Positions 28,657 to 36,475 of a stretch of DNA of 64,000 nt are shown here, one piece after another. This stretch comes from Salinibacterium sp. (GTDB lineage: Bacteria; Actinomycetota; Actinomycetes; Actinomycetales; Microbacteriaceae): the NCBI GenBank assembly GCA_025351795.1, contig JANXVG010000036.1, forward strand, positions 1 through 64,000. The letters run 5' to 3'. The position numbers and the translations under genes were made by a program. Position 1 is the first letter of the stretch. Every line of letters begins with the position of its first letter. The notes under the pieces are model-generated. The model was given only the letters and a program-made list of their open reading frames with translations, ran no database searches and was not told the DNA's origin.

Positions 28657-28730
28657 CCTGCTGGCCGCAGCCCTGCTGGCCGCAGCCCTGCCGGCCGCAG
28701 CCCTGCTGGCGGCAGCCCTGCCGGGCGGCC
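28657..28730. repeat. 15-bp minisatellite, about 4.5 copies
   Basis: Units of CCTGCTGGCCGCAGC run at 28657-28671, 28672-28686, 28687-28701 (one mismatch) and 28702-28716 (one mismatch), with a partial fifth unit. The array lies just after nagB and is not part of a supported gene. Confidence 0.85.
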
Positions 28731-28772
28731 GTCCCGCCCTGTCCGACTCGCGTCGGTATTCAGTTTGCGCCT

Positions 28773-28828
28773 GAGAGTGCAATTCCGCATAGTCGGGCGC
28801 AGTTTGCACTATGCATAAGTGCACTCTC
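28773..28828. repeat. Long imperfect hairpin between nagB and nagA
   Basis: GAGAGTGCA (28773-28781) pairs with TGCACTCTC (28820-28828), and GCATAGT (28787-28793) with ACTATGC (28808-28814), leaving a symmetric five-base internal loop. It lies between convergent genes, so it may be a bidirectional terminator or a folded repeat. The rest of the 28592-28960 gap contains the minisatellite and a direct repeat of ACAGCCCGCGCGGCG (near 28880 and 28935); no gene is seen. Confidence 0.7.
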
Positions 28829-28960
28829 GCGGGCTGCAAGGCCGCGGGCTCCCAGGGGGGCTGCCTGCCGGGGCGGTCAACAGCCCGCGCGGCGAGAACG
28901 AACCGGCAGGCCCCACGTGCGGCGAGAGCGAACAGCCCGCGCGGCGCAAGGGAACAGCGG

Positions 28961-30094
28961 CTAGCCGAGCCTCTTTCCGGCGGCCCAGACCGCCGTGACT
29001 CGCCACTCGTAGTCGAGGAGCACAGCATCCGCGGCGTGACCGGAGGCAAGCAGGCCGAGCCGGTGGCCGAGGCCGATGGCAGCGGCGGGGGTTGCGGTGA
29101 GCGCTGTGACAGCAGCGACCGGCGCGATACCCGCACCCTCGATCGCTAGGCGCAACGCCGTGTCTTGGGTGACAGTCGAGCCCGCGATCGTGTGGGTGCC
29201 ACTGAGTACGGCCAAGCCGCCCTCGACGGTGACATTGAGCGACCCGAGGCGGTAGTCGCCGTCGTGTGCCCCGGCGGCGGCCATGGCATCGGTAACGAGG
29301 GCGACGCGACCGGGCGCTGAGGTAAATACCAGTTTTGCGACATCTGGATGCACGTGCTGACCATCGAGGATCAGTTCGATCACGACGCGGTCATCTTCGA
29401 TCGCCGCGATCACCGGACCGGGTGCTCGGTGGTGGATGCCGGGCATGGCGTTGAAGACGTGCGTGAGGATTCGGGCGCCGCGGTCGAACGCCTCACGGGT
29501 GAGCGCGAAGGTGGACTCCGTGTGCCCAACGGCGACGGCAACCCCCGCCGCCACGAGGATATCGATCGCCTCCATCGCACCCGGTAGCTCCGGTGCAATC
29601 GTGAGTTGACGAAGAGTGCCGCGCGCCGCGCTGATGAGCTCGTCAAGCTCGAATGGTTGCGGCTCGATGAGAAAGTCGGCGTTGTGTGCACCTCGGCGAC
29701 CGGGCGCGAGGAACGGGCCCTCGAGGTGTGAGCCCAGAATGAGCGGGTCGGTCGCGGCGAGCGTGGCGATCGTCGACAAGCTCTGCGTGAGCGACTCGAT
29801 CGGGTTGGCCACGAGGCTGATCACCGATCGGGTCGTACCGTGGGCGCGGTGTGTGGCGAGGGCCAGCGCGATTTCGTCGGCCCCACCGTCGAAGGAGTGC
29901 CCGCCGCCGCCGTGTGCGTGCAAATCGATGAAACCGGGCACAAGCCAGTGACCGGCCACGTTTATCAGGTCGTCACCGAGTGGGTGCCGCCCGTCGCCGG
30001 TCGCGATGATCGTGTCGCCGTCGATGAGCATCCAGAAGTCGTCGACCTGCCCTCGTGCGTCAAGCTTGCGAGCCCCATGGAAGACGGTTGTCAT
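28961..30094 (-). CDS. nagA: N-acetylglucosamine-6-phosphate deacetylase
   Basis: NagA removes acetate from GlcNAc-6-P to feed NagB. The 377-residue amidohydrolase shows the metal motif PGFIDLHAHGGGGHSFDGG, SHLEGPFLAPGRRGAHN, AVGHTES, THVFNAMPGIHHRAPG and ALVTDAMAAAGAHDGDY with the catalytic Asp. It is the converse strand of the nagB operon but in the same metabolic locus. It overlaps the upstream YrdB-like gene by four bases (ATGA), so the two are cotranscribed. Confidence 0.95.
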   Translation of the reverse strand: MTTVFHGARKLDARGQVDDFWMLIDGDTIIATGDGRHPLGDDLINVAGHWLVPGFIDLHAHGGGGHSFDGGADEIALALATHRAHGTTRSVISLVANPIESLTQSLSTIATLAATDPLILGSHLEGPFLAPGRRGAHNADFLIEPQPFELDELISAARGTLRQLTIAPELPGAMEAIDILVAAGVAVAVGHTESTFALTREAFDRGARILTHVFNAMPGIHHRAPGPVIAAIEDDRVVIELILDGQHVHPDVAKLVFTSAPGRVALVTDAMAAAGAHDGDYRLGSLNVTVEGGLAVLSGTHTIAGSTVTQDTALRLAIEGAGIAPVAAVTALTATPAAAIGLGHRLGLLASGHAADAVLLDYEWRVTAVWAAGKRLG

Positions 30095-30495
30095 GGTCTC
30101 GTATCGCGGGCGATTTCCGCACGCAGGTTGACAATCCCGCTGACAATCGCGAGCACAGCGAAGAGCACAGCGAAGAGCAGAGCGAAGAGCAGAGCGAAGA
30201 GCGCCGCGATGTATGACTTTCCGAGGGAAAGCCAGGCCACCGTCGCACCTGCCATGACGACGATCTCAATGATCGCGCGCCCGACGGGAGACAGCGGAAA
30301 GCGCGCTTTCGGCGAGCCGAAGAGTCCCCACAGAATTGCGGCGACGAGTGGTGTTGCGATGCCGAGCAGGACGCTGAGTGGCGGAACCCACGCCAGGAAG
30401 CCCCAGATTGCGAGGGACAGGATGGCGAACAACTCCAGAAAGAGCCGCACGATGTCGTTGGGGCCGACTTTCGAGGACGACGTCGGGACTGCCAT
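30091..30495 (-). CDS. YrdB-like (DUF2568) small membrane protein
   Basis: The product (134 residues) has four hydrophobic helices and resembles the YrdB/DUF2568 family of unknown function (LFLELFAILSLAIWGFLAW, PLVAAILWGLFGSPKAR). The last helix is built from a DNA repeat (AALFALLFALLFAVLFAVLA), suggesting recent length change. TAGGCT, six bases, ATG marks a leaderless start. It is coupled to nagA. Confidence 0.75.
   Translation of the reverse strand: MAVPTSSSKVGPNDIVRLFLELFAILSLAIWGFLAWVPPLSVLLGIATPLVAAILWGLFGSPKARFPLSPVGRAIIEIVVMAGATVAWLSLGKSYIAALFALLFALLFAVLFAVLAIVSGIVNLRAEIARDTRP
30151..30198. repeat. Four 12-bp tandem repeats inside the YrdB-like gene
   Basis: GAGCACAGCGAA twice, then GAGCAGAGCGAA twice, in phase with codons. 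Each unit adds four hydrophobic residues (on the coding strand FALL or FAVL) to the last membrane helix. Confidence 0.85.
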
Positions 30496-30515
30496 GTGTG
30501 CAGCCTACCGAGTGG

Positions 30516-32516
30516 CTAGGTTCGCGGGCGCGTGCGACGCCCGATCACGATCACGATCACTAGGCCGAGCAGCGACAGTAGCGATCCGATGACGAGCGGG
30601 GCGGCGGGGTCTGTGCCGGTGACCGCGAGCGTGACCACGAGCAACTCTGGTGTTTCGACGGCTCCCATGTCGATCACGGCGACGATGCGCGGCAGGCCGC
30701 GTTGGTCGGTAGCGGGGGCACCGGTGATCGCCGGATTGCCGGCATTGACGGCGGGACTCGATGGCGCGGGAAGCTGGGTGAACGTCGGACCGCCATTGTC
30801 GCCGAGTGCGCCGAGCTTCGGATCCACGCCGGTGATGTTTCCTGTGCCCGCCGTGACGTATGCCAGCACTGCCGAGTTCGCTGCCTGCACCAGACTCCAG
30901 TTAGACACCACCAGCGTCGGACCCTCGGGGAACGGTTGCACGGTGAGATCGAGAGCGCCGTTGCCGGCCACGATCGAGTGATCGAGGCTCAGAACGCCTA
31001 CGCCTGCAACGAAAACGCCGGGGCTGGACTGGCTCGCCGAGTTGTTGGCAACAGTGGAGTGAGTGAGCTCAAAGGTTGCGTCTGCTGCGCCCGACACCAA
31101 ATACATGGCGCCGAAGGCCTCCGCCGAGTTGCCCGAGATGGTCGAGTTCACCACGCGAATGAGCCCGGCCATACCGCCGATTACTCCGGCTTCCTCGGCC
31201 CACACGCCACCACCAGCCAACGCCTGATTGTGGGAAATCGTGGACTGGTCGACGGTGACCACCGGGGCAGCCGGATCTGCTCCGCCGCGCCACCCCCAGT
31301 TTTCGATCGACAAGCCGCCACCCGTGCCGCCGCCGGTGTCGAGTGCCGCGGCCGCATGATTGCCGTCGATGGTGGTGCGTACTATCGATACGCCGCCCGT
31401 CGGGCCGCCCTCGCCCACGTTGTCGAGGAAGATACCGCCGTACGAATAGTCGGCGACGTTATCGACTACCTCACTGTCGGCGATCGAGGCGTGTGCGCCA
31501 ATGCCGTCGACCCCAAAAATTCTGATTCCGCCGCCGAGGCCCTGACCGTTGATATTAATTGCATGATTGTTGTCGACGTGCGTCTTCGCGATGTCGAGCG
31601 TGCTGTCATAGACATCCGCACTTATGCCGCCACCGTTACCGGCGAGATTGCCGGTGATCGAACAATCATCGAGCGTTGCGGCCGACCCGGCGTGCAGAAC
31701 GAGGTCTAACCCGCCGCCGAACGTGGCGAAAGTCGACCCGGTGCCGTTATTCTGCATCGTCGTGCCTCGAATGCTGAGTGATGATGCGTTCAGGTCGCCG
31801 CCGAACCCCCCGAGCACGTTCTGGCCGAGTGACGAGTTCACAATGGTAATCGTGGCGCCACCCGTCGACTGAAATTGTGCCCCTCGTGCGGCGTTGCTGG
31901 TAGCTGAGACGGTGTCGATGGTCGCCGTGGACTCGCTTATCACCGCCGCGATGCCGTTTGCGCCGTTGCTGCTCGATCGCACGTGGCTAAACGAGAGAGC
32001 ACCGGACTGAGTGTTGATGCCGTTGTCGTGATTGGAGCTTGAGACGACGTCAGACAGTGTGAGGTCAACACACTGCGAGCGGATGCCGTCGGCGCCAAAT
32101 CCGGTAATCGTGACGCCGGAAATCGAAACCGCGAAGCTCGTGGGGATCGAGCAGTCACCGGCTTCCAGCCCGTTGCCGGCACTGGTAGCCGCGCCGTCGA
32201 TGACTAGCTTTGCCGAGCCAGGGCCAGCGATCGTGAGTGCTTTCATAATGATCGGGAGCGGTGTGGCTGGGGTCAGGGTATGGGTTCCTGATCCTGGCAG
32301 CAAGAACCCAATGGTATCTGGGCCAGCGGAGAGGTTCGCCAAGTCGATAGCGTCACGCAGGGAGCCGGGCCCGGAATCTGCGGTCGAGGTCACCGTGAAG
32401 GTGACCGCCGCCGCCGGTTCGGCGATCGCGAGGGCACCGACAAGCCCGAGCGCTGCCGCAGCTGCTATCGCTAGCGCCGCGCGCAACTGATGCCGAACGG
32501 TCGAAGTGGTGGTCAC
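30516..32516 (-). CDS. Secreted beta-helix (choice-of-anchor Q) surface protein with LAVTG sortase signal
   Basis: This 666-residue surface protein has a Sec signal peptide (LRAALAIAAAAALGLVGALA, cut near AEPAAA), a right-handed parallel beta-helix of short repeats (SSNHDNGINTQSGALSFSHV style), and a choice-of-anchor Q-like region (NAGNPAITGAPATDQRGLPR). Its C-terminus is a sorting signal: LAVTG (residues 630-634), then a hydrophobic helix and GRRTRPRT. LAxTG is the motif read by class E sortases in high-GC actinobacteria, so the protein should be linked to peptidoglycan. A glycan-binding or adhesin role is only inferred. GTG start with AGGGA upstream. Confidence 0.85.
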   Translation of the reverse strand: MTTTSTVRHQLRAALAIAAAAALGLVGALAIAEPAAAVTFTVTSTADSGPGSLRDAIDLANLSAGPDTIGFLLPGSGTHTLTPATPLPIIMKALTIAGPGSAKLVIDGAATSAGNGLEAGDCSIPTSFAVSISGVTITGFGADGIRSQCVDLTLSDVVSSSNHDNGINTQSGALSFSHVRSSSNGANGIAAVISESTATIDTVSATSNAARGAQFQSTGGATITIVNSSLGQNVLGGFGGDLNASSLSIRGTTMQNNGTGSTFATFGGGLDLVLHAGSAATLDDCSITGNLAGNGGGISADVYDSTLDIAKTHVDNNHAININGQGLGGGIRIFGVDGIGAHASIADSEVVDNVADYSYGGIFLDNVGEGGPTGGVSIVRTTIDGNHAAAALDTGGGTGGGLSIENWGWRGGADPAAPVVTVDQSTISHNQALAGGGVWAEEAGVIGGMAGLIRVVNSTISGNSAEAFGAMYLVSGAADATFELTHSTVANNSASQSSPGVFVAGVGVLSLDHSIVAGNGALDLTVQPFPEGPTLVVSNWSLVQAANSAVLAYVTAGTGNITGVDPKLGALGDNGGPTFTQLPAPSSPAVNAGNPAITGAPATDQRGLPRIVAVIDMGAVETPELLVVTLAVTGTDPAAPLVIGSLLSLLGLVIVIVIGRRTRPRT

Positions 32517-32610
32517 GATGGTCCCTGCTGTGTGGTTTCTGCGTTGTTTCTGGAAACGGGTTAGAGCTCGCCGTAGTCTATCGGCTGCACGGGCTGTGCC
32601 GACGGTCAGG

Positions 32611-33468
32611 TCAGCGGAAAATTATGGTGCGGGCGCCGTCGAGTAACACGCGACCTTCGGCAAACCACTTGACCGCCTGGGTGAGGGTGCGCGACTCTTC
32701 GTCCTGACCGATCGCGACGAGCTCAGCCGCACTCCGCGAGTGGTCGACACGCACCACGTTCTGCTCGATGATCGGCCCCTCATCGAGTTCTCTCGTAACG
32801 AAGTGCGCGGTCGCTCCAATAAGTTTCACGCCCCGCGCGTGAGCTTGTTTATATGGATTGGCCCCCTTGAACCCGGGCAAGAATGAATGATGGATGTTGA
32901 TCACCCGACCGCTGAGGGCGGCACACAAGTCGGGTGAAAGTATCTGCATGTATCTCGCGAGCACGACGAGTTCGATAGCTCGGTGCTCCACCACTTCGAG
33001 AACACGGTCTTCGAATGCGAGCTTTTGCCCGGCCGTCGACACGGCGTGCGATTCGAACGGTACGTCATAAAACTTCGCGAGGCCGGCGAGTTCGGGATGG
33101 TTGCTCATCACGAGCGGAAGGTCGACAGTGAGTTGCCCGGTACGTTGCCGGTACAACAGGTCATTGAGGCAGTGCCCAGCTGTCGAAACCAGTACCAGCG
33201 TGCGTAGCGGACGACCGACGATGTCGAGTTGCCAGATCATTCCGTAGCTCGCCGTCACCGGCAGGAGTTTCTCTTCAAAGGCTTCACGATGTGCGGCCGA
33301 TTCGACCTGCAGGCGCATGAAGAACCGCCCGGTGTCTGCGCTCGAAAATTGTTGAGACTCGGTAATGTTGCCGCCTGCTTCGACAATCGCGCCACTGACC
33401 GCGTGCACGATGCCTGGCCTGTCGTCGCACACAAGAGTCAAGATCCAGTGGGTGGTCACGTCGGTCAC
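32611..33468 (-). CDS. purU: Formyltetrahydrofolate deformylase
   Basis: PurU hydrolyses 10-formyl-THF to formate and THF, balancing the one-carbon pool. The product (285 residues) has an N-terminal ACT domain (WILTLVCDDRPGIVHAVSGA) and a formyltransferase domain with VINIHHSFLPGFKGANPYKQ (Asn-His) and RELDEGPIIEQNV (Asp). The start is the GTG at 33468: TACTCT, exactly six bases, GTG (leaderless). The 455-residue track ORF extends through the divergent MFS promoter and is wrong. Four other one-carbon genes (purN, purH, glyA, folD) lie in this window. Confidence 0.94.
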   Translation of the reverse strand: MTDVTTHWILTLVCDDRPGIVHAVSGAIVEAGGNITESQQFSSADTGRFFMRLQVESAAHREAFEEKLLPVTASYGMIWQLDIVGRPLRTLVLVSTAGHCLNDLLYRQRTGQLTVDLPLVMSNHPELAGLAKFYDVPFESHAVSTAGQKLAFEDRVLEVVEHRAIELVVLARYMQILSPDLCAALSGRVINIHHSFLPGFKGANPYKQAHARGVKLIGATAHFVTRELDEGPIIEQNVVRVDHSRSAAELVAIGQDEESRTLTQAVKWFAEGRVLLDGARTIIFR

Positions 33469-33472
33469 CTCA

Positions 33473-33498
33473 CCAGAGTAGCGGCGCGAGTACTCTGG
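33473..33498. promoter_or_regulatory. Symmetric divergent promoter for purU and the MFS gene
   Basis: CCAGAGTA (33473-33480) and TACTCTGG (33491-33498) form a perfect inverted repeat with a ten-base spacer. Each arm supplies a TACTCT -10 on one strand: minus for purU (leaderless) and plus for the MFS transcript. Confidence 0.6.
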
Positions 33499-33552
33499 AA
33501 CGGATGCCGCTGCACCGCGACATCCCGCAGGGGCGGCGCGGCGCACCACACC

Positions 33553-34779
33553 ATGAACGGATCCCTGCGCTCCATGAGCCCACGTGACGCGGCCACGACC
33601 AAACCTTTTCCGTGGCCGGGACTTCTCATTCTCTCTGCGCTCGTGTTCGTGTCTGTCACGAGCGAGTTTCTGCCCACCGGACTGCTGCCAGACATCGCAC
33701 GCGAATTGAACGTCACCGAGTCGCAGGTAGGGCTTCTCATAACGCTCTTCGCTGGCACTGTAGTACTCACTGCGGCGCCCCTCACGACGATCACTCGCCG
33801 ATATTCTCGTAAATCGCTTGTGATCGTGGTTCTTCTGGTCTTCGTGATTGCCAACGCGCTCGCGGCGATCGCTCCAAGCTATGCGGTGTTGGCGATCGCG
33901 CGCGTTGTTGGTGGGCTCGCGCACGGACTCTTCTGGGCCGTGGTCGGTGCATACGGCGGCTATCTGGTGCCGAAGCATCAGCTCGGGCGGGCAGTCGCGG
34001 TCACTAGCGCCGGGGCAACTGCCGCGTTCGTGCTGGGGGTTCCGCTAGGCACCGCGGTGGGCCACGCGCTCGGCTGGAGACTCGCGTTTGGTGTTGTCGC
34101 AATCGTGGTGCTTGTTCTCGTGGGGCTGGTTGTGCGTTTCCTGCCGGCGGTGCGGCACGTCGAGCCGCTGACGACAGGCGAAATTCCACTCCCGCTCCGA
34201 CGGGACAAGAGCATTCCGGGCGTCGTGATCATCTGTGCGATTGTGCTCGTGGTCATGATTGGCCACAACCTCTTCTATACCTACGTCGTTCCCTACCTCA
34301 CAACTGTCGCTGGTTTCGCGCCCGGGTCGATCTCTGCCCTCCTATTCGTCTACGGTGGCGCCGGCGCGATCGGGCTGGTCGTCGCAGGCACATTGGCTAA
34401 CCGGTACCCGCGCGCTGGACTGGTGATCGCCATCGCTGTCGTGGCGGCCAGTGTTGTGGTGATCGGCATGTTCCCGACGCTCACCGTGATCGTCCTCCCG
34501 ATGATTGTGGTGTGGGGGATCGCCTTCGGCGGCGCACCGGCGATGCTGCAGACCCGGCTGCTGCACACGGCATCCGCGCGGCTGAGAGACGTGGCATCCG
34601 CATACCTTACGACCGCGTTCAACGTCGGGATCGGCGGCGGCGCCCTCATCGGCGGCCTGATCCTCGATCGGGTTGGTCTGAGAGCACTTCCATTCGTGGA
34701 TGCCGCGATCATCGCGCTCGGCGTAGTTCTCGTCGTGGTCGGCGATGCCTGGTTGCGGGCACGCCACGTGCATCGTTAG
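33553..34779 (+). CDS. MFS transporter (DHA1-like efflux family)
   Basis: The protein (408 residues) has twelve predicted membrane helices. Loop TRRYSRKSLVIVVLLVF is a variant of the MFS cytoplasmic motif, and ARVVGGLAHGLFWAVVGAYG is the conserved helix 4 region of AraJ/sugar-efflux type MFS proteins. The substrate is unknown. The start is ATG 33553 or ATG 33574; neither has a good ribosome site. A 27-codon ORF opens at 33504, right after the predicted start site, and ends at 33587 inside the gene, a possible upstream ORF. The stop codon overlaps the convergent hexosaminidase. Confidence 0.85.
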   Translation: MNGSLRSMSPRDAATTKPFPWPGLLILSALVFVSVTSEFLPTGLLPDIARELNVTESQVGLLITLFAGTVVLTAAPLTTITRRYSRKSLVIVVLLVFVIANALAAIAPSYAVLAIARVVGGLAHGLFWAVVGAYGGYLVPKHQLGRAVAVTSAGATAAFVLGVPLGTAVGHALGWRLAFGVVAIVVLVLVGLVVRFLPAVRHVEPLTTGEIPLPLRRDKSIPGVVIICAIVLVVMIGHNLFYTYVVPYLTTVAGFAPGSISALLFVYGGAGAIGLVVAGTLANRYPRAGLVIAIAVVAASVVVIGMFPTLTVIVLPMIVVWGIAFGGAPAMLQTRLLHTASARLRDVASAYLTTAFNVGIGGGALIGGLILDRVGLRALPFVDAAIIALGVVLVVVGDAWLRARHVHR

Positions 34780-36257
34780 TGGTGCCACGCCACCTCGGGC
34801 GCCCGGTAGTAGCCGATGCCGGCGGCGTCGAGCCGCAGTCCCAGCGCGGCGAGCCGTGGCGCGAAGTCCGCGAAGTTGCGCGGCACGGACGGTCGCGCTG
34901 ACCAGGCGATTTCTGCCACACACGCGATGCGCGGAAACGCCATCGACTCAAGGTCGGCGATAGTGGCAAGTGTTTCGGTCCAGAGGGCTGCCTCGATGCC
35001 GAGCAGCTGGTCATCGTCGATGCCGGGGAGAATGGCGGCCGGGTCCCACTGGTAAGAATCCGGCACGCTGGTTGCGCCATCGGCCCACGTGAGTCCAAGG
35101 GTGCTGGAGTCGTCGTACTTCATGTCGAGGTAGGCAACATCTGCTGGGGCCATGACGAGTCGCCCACCCTGCTGAATGAACGAGAGTGCGTGTGCTGCGG
35201 CATCCGCCTGGGCAGTCGTGAAGCTCCAGTATTCGCCGATCGTGCCGGCCGGCAATCGAGTGCTGCGTCCCAGCTCGTGCCAGCCGATCACGGTCTTACC
35301 ATGGCTGGCAACGATGGCGGCGGCACGACTCACAAAGGTGAGAAAGTCTGCTTCTGGAGTTGTGAGAGACTCATCGCCGCCGATGTGGATCCACGGCCCT
35401 GGCGTCAGTTCAGCGAGTTCGGTGATGACATCGTCGAAGAACTCGTAGGTGCGCTCGGCACCGATGCAGAGCGATGAGAAGCCAACCTCGATGCCCTCGT
35501 ACACAGCCGGTGAACGTCCATCGCAGTTGAGTTCTGGGTAGCTCGCGAGGGCGGCATTGGTGTGGCCGGGCACGTCGATCTCTGGCACCACGGTGACGTA
35601 TCGCGATGCCGCGTATGCCACGATGTCTCGATAGTCGTCGTGCGAGTAGAAGCCACCCCCGGTGCCACCCACCTGTGTCGCCGCACCGATCTCGGTGAGC
35701 TTCGGCCAGCGATCGATCGCGATGCGCCAGCCTTGATCATCGGTGAGGTGCAGATGCAGCACATTGATCTTGAGCATGGCGATGTCGTCGATGTATCGCT
35801 TCACCGTCGCTATGTCGAAAAAGTGCCGCGCGACATCTAACATTGCGCCGCGATACGCGAACCGTGGGTAGTCGTGGATGACCGTAGCTGCCACCACCCA
35901 CTCGGCATCAGCCTGCGCGCGACCCTCGATGGCGGGCGGCAGAAGCTGGCGCAGGGTTTGCGCCCCGGCGAATAGTGCGGCTGCATCGTCTGCTGCCAGC
36001 CGGATGCCGGTTGTCGTCACCACGAGGTCATATCCGCCAGCCGGGTGCCCGGCTTCGATTACGAGTGTGATGTCGCCCGTGTCTCCGACCGGGAACGGCA
36101 ATCCGGTGGCGGGTCGTAACAACTCGCCGAGGTAGTTAGCGACAGGGAGACCATCACCCGTTGCGCGAATGCCCGTGGTCGGGGTGATCACGAATTCTCC
36201 CTGGCCCGCAACCTGCGACACGGGATCGGGAATGACGGTGCCGGGTACCGTGGGCAT
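34776..36257 (-). CDS. Cytoplasmic beta-N-acetylhexosaminidase (GH20)
   Basis: GH20 enzymes release terminal GlcNAc or GalNAc by substrate-assisted catalysis. The 493-residue protein has the GH20 N-terminal domain (about 20-140), then the barrel: YRGAMLDVARHFFDIATVKR, VLHLHLTDDQGWRIAIDRWP, VVPEIDVPGHTNAALASYPE, and the catalytic Asp-Glu in WIHIGGDESLTT. There is no signal peptide, so it works inside the cell, on chitobiose or glycan fragments brought in by an importer such as the one at 23.6-26.9 kb. CTTAACTAACT (36295-36305) upstream loosely recalls the ROK operator arm TTACTAAC. Confidence 0.93.
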   Translation of the reverse strand: MPTVPGTVIPDPVSQVAGQGEFVITPTTGIRATGDGLPVANYLGELLRPATGLPFPVGDTGDITLVIEAGHPAGGYDLVVTTTGIRLAADDAAALFAGAQTLRQLLPPAIEGRAQADAEWVVAATVIHDYPRFAYRGAMLDVARHFFDIATVKRYIDDIAMLKINVLHLHLTDDQGWRIAIDRWPKLTEIGAATQVGGTGGGFYSHDDYRDIVAYAASRYVTVVPEIDVPGHTNAALASYPELNCDGRSPAVYEGIEVGFSSLCIGAERTYEFFDDVITELAELTPGPWIHIGGDESLTTPEADFLTFVSRAAAIVASHGKTVIGWHELGRSTRLPAGTIGEYWSFTTAQADAAAHALSFIQQGGRLVMAPADVAYLDMKYDDSSTLGLTWADGATSVPDSYQWDPAAILPGIDDDQLLGIEAALWTETLATIADLESMAFPRIACVAEIAWSARPSVPRNFADFAPRLAALGLRLDAAGIGYYRAPEVAWHH

Positions 36258-36347
36258 GGATGATCCGTTCGGGTTAGGTCAATTTGCTAGGAGTCTTAAC
36301 TAACTCGCCAGACAATTCTCGCAGAGACAGCCAGCCGTCGCCACCGC

Positions 36348-36353
36348 TAGACT
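36348..36353 (+). promoter_or_regulatory. Predicted glyA-folD promoter -10
   Basis: TAGACT followed by six bases puts the transcript start at about 36360, exactly where the ZTP aptamer begins. Confidence 0.5.
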
Positions 36354-36360
36354 GGGATGG

Positions 36361-36453
36361 TCGCAACTGGCGTTGAGGTGGGCAACCATCGGGGAGCGAT
36401 CGACATCGATTGGGCCGTACGCCTGGGCTCACCGGATACCTTTGTCATATCCG
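36361..36453 (+). promoter_or_regulatory. ZTP (pfl) riboswitch controlling glyA-folD
   Basis: The leader contains the conserved blocks of the ZTP/ZMP riboswitch in order: ACTGGCG, GTGGGC...CCATC, GGGGAGCG, a variable stem (GATCGACATCGATT), then CCGT-ACGCCTGGGC, whose loop makes the pseudoknot and binds the base of ZMP. A short hairpin (CGGATA 36433-36438 / TATCCG 36448-36453) follows, and then the AGGAG ribosome site. ZTP signals 10-formyl-folate shortage; glyA and folD are classic targets. Confidence 0.88.
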
Positions 36454-36475
36454 TCTGAGTGTCTAGGAGCCGCCA

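Noticed and set aside
28657-28730. Tandem repeats considered as a CRISPR array
   Set aside because: Units are directly adjacent 15-mers without unique spacers and there are no cas genes.
33469-33978. N-terminal extension of the purU ORF
   Set aside because: PurU length and the ACT domain start fit 33468, and the extension lies antisense to the MFS gene.
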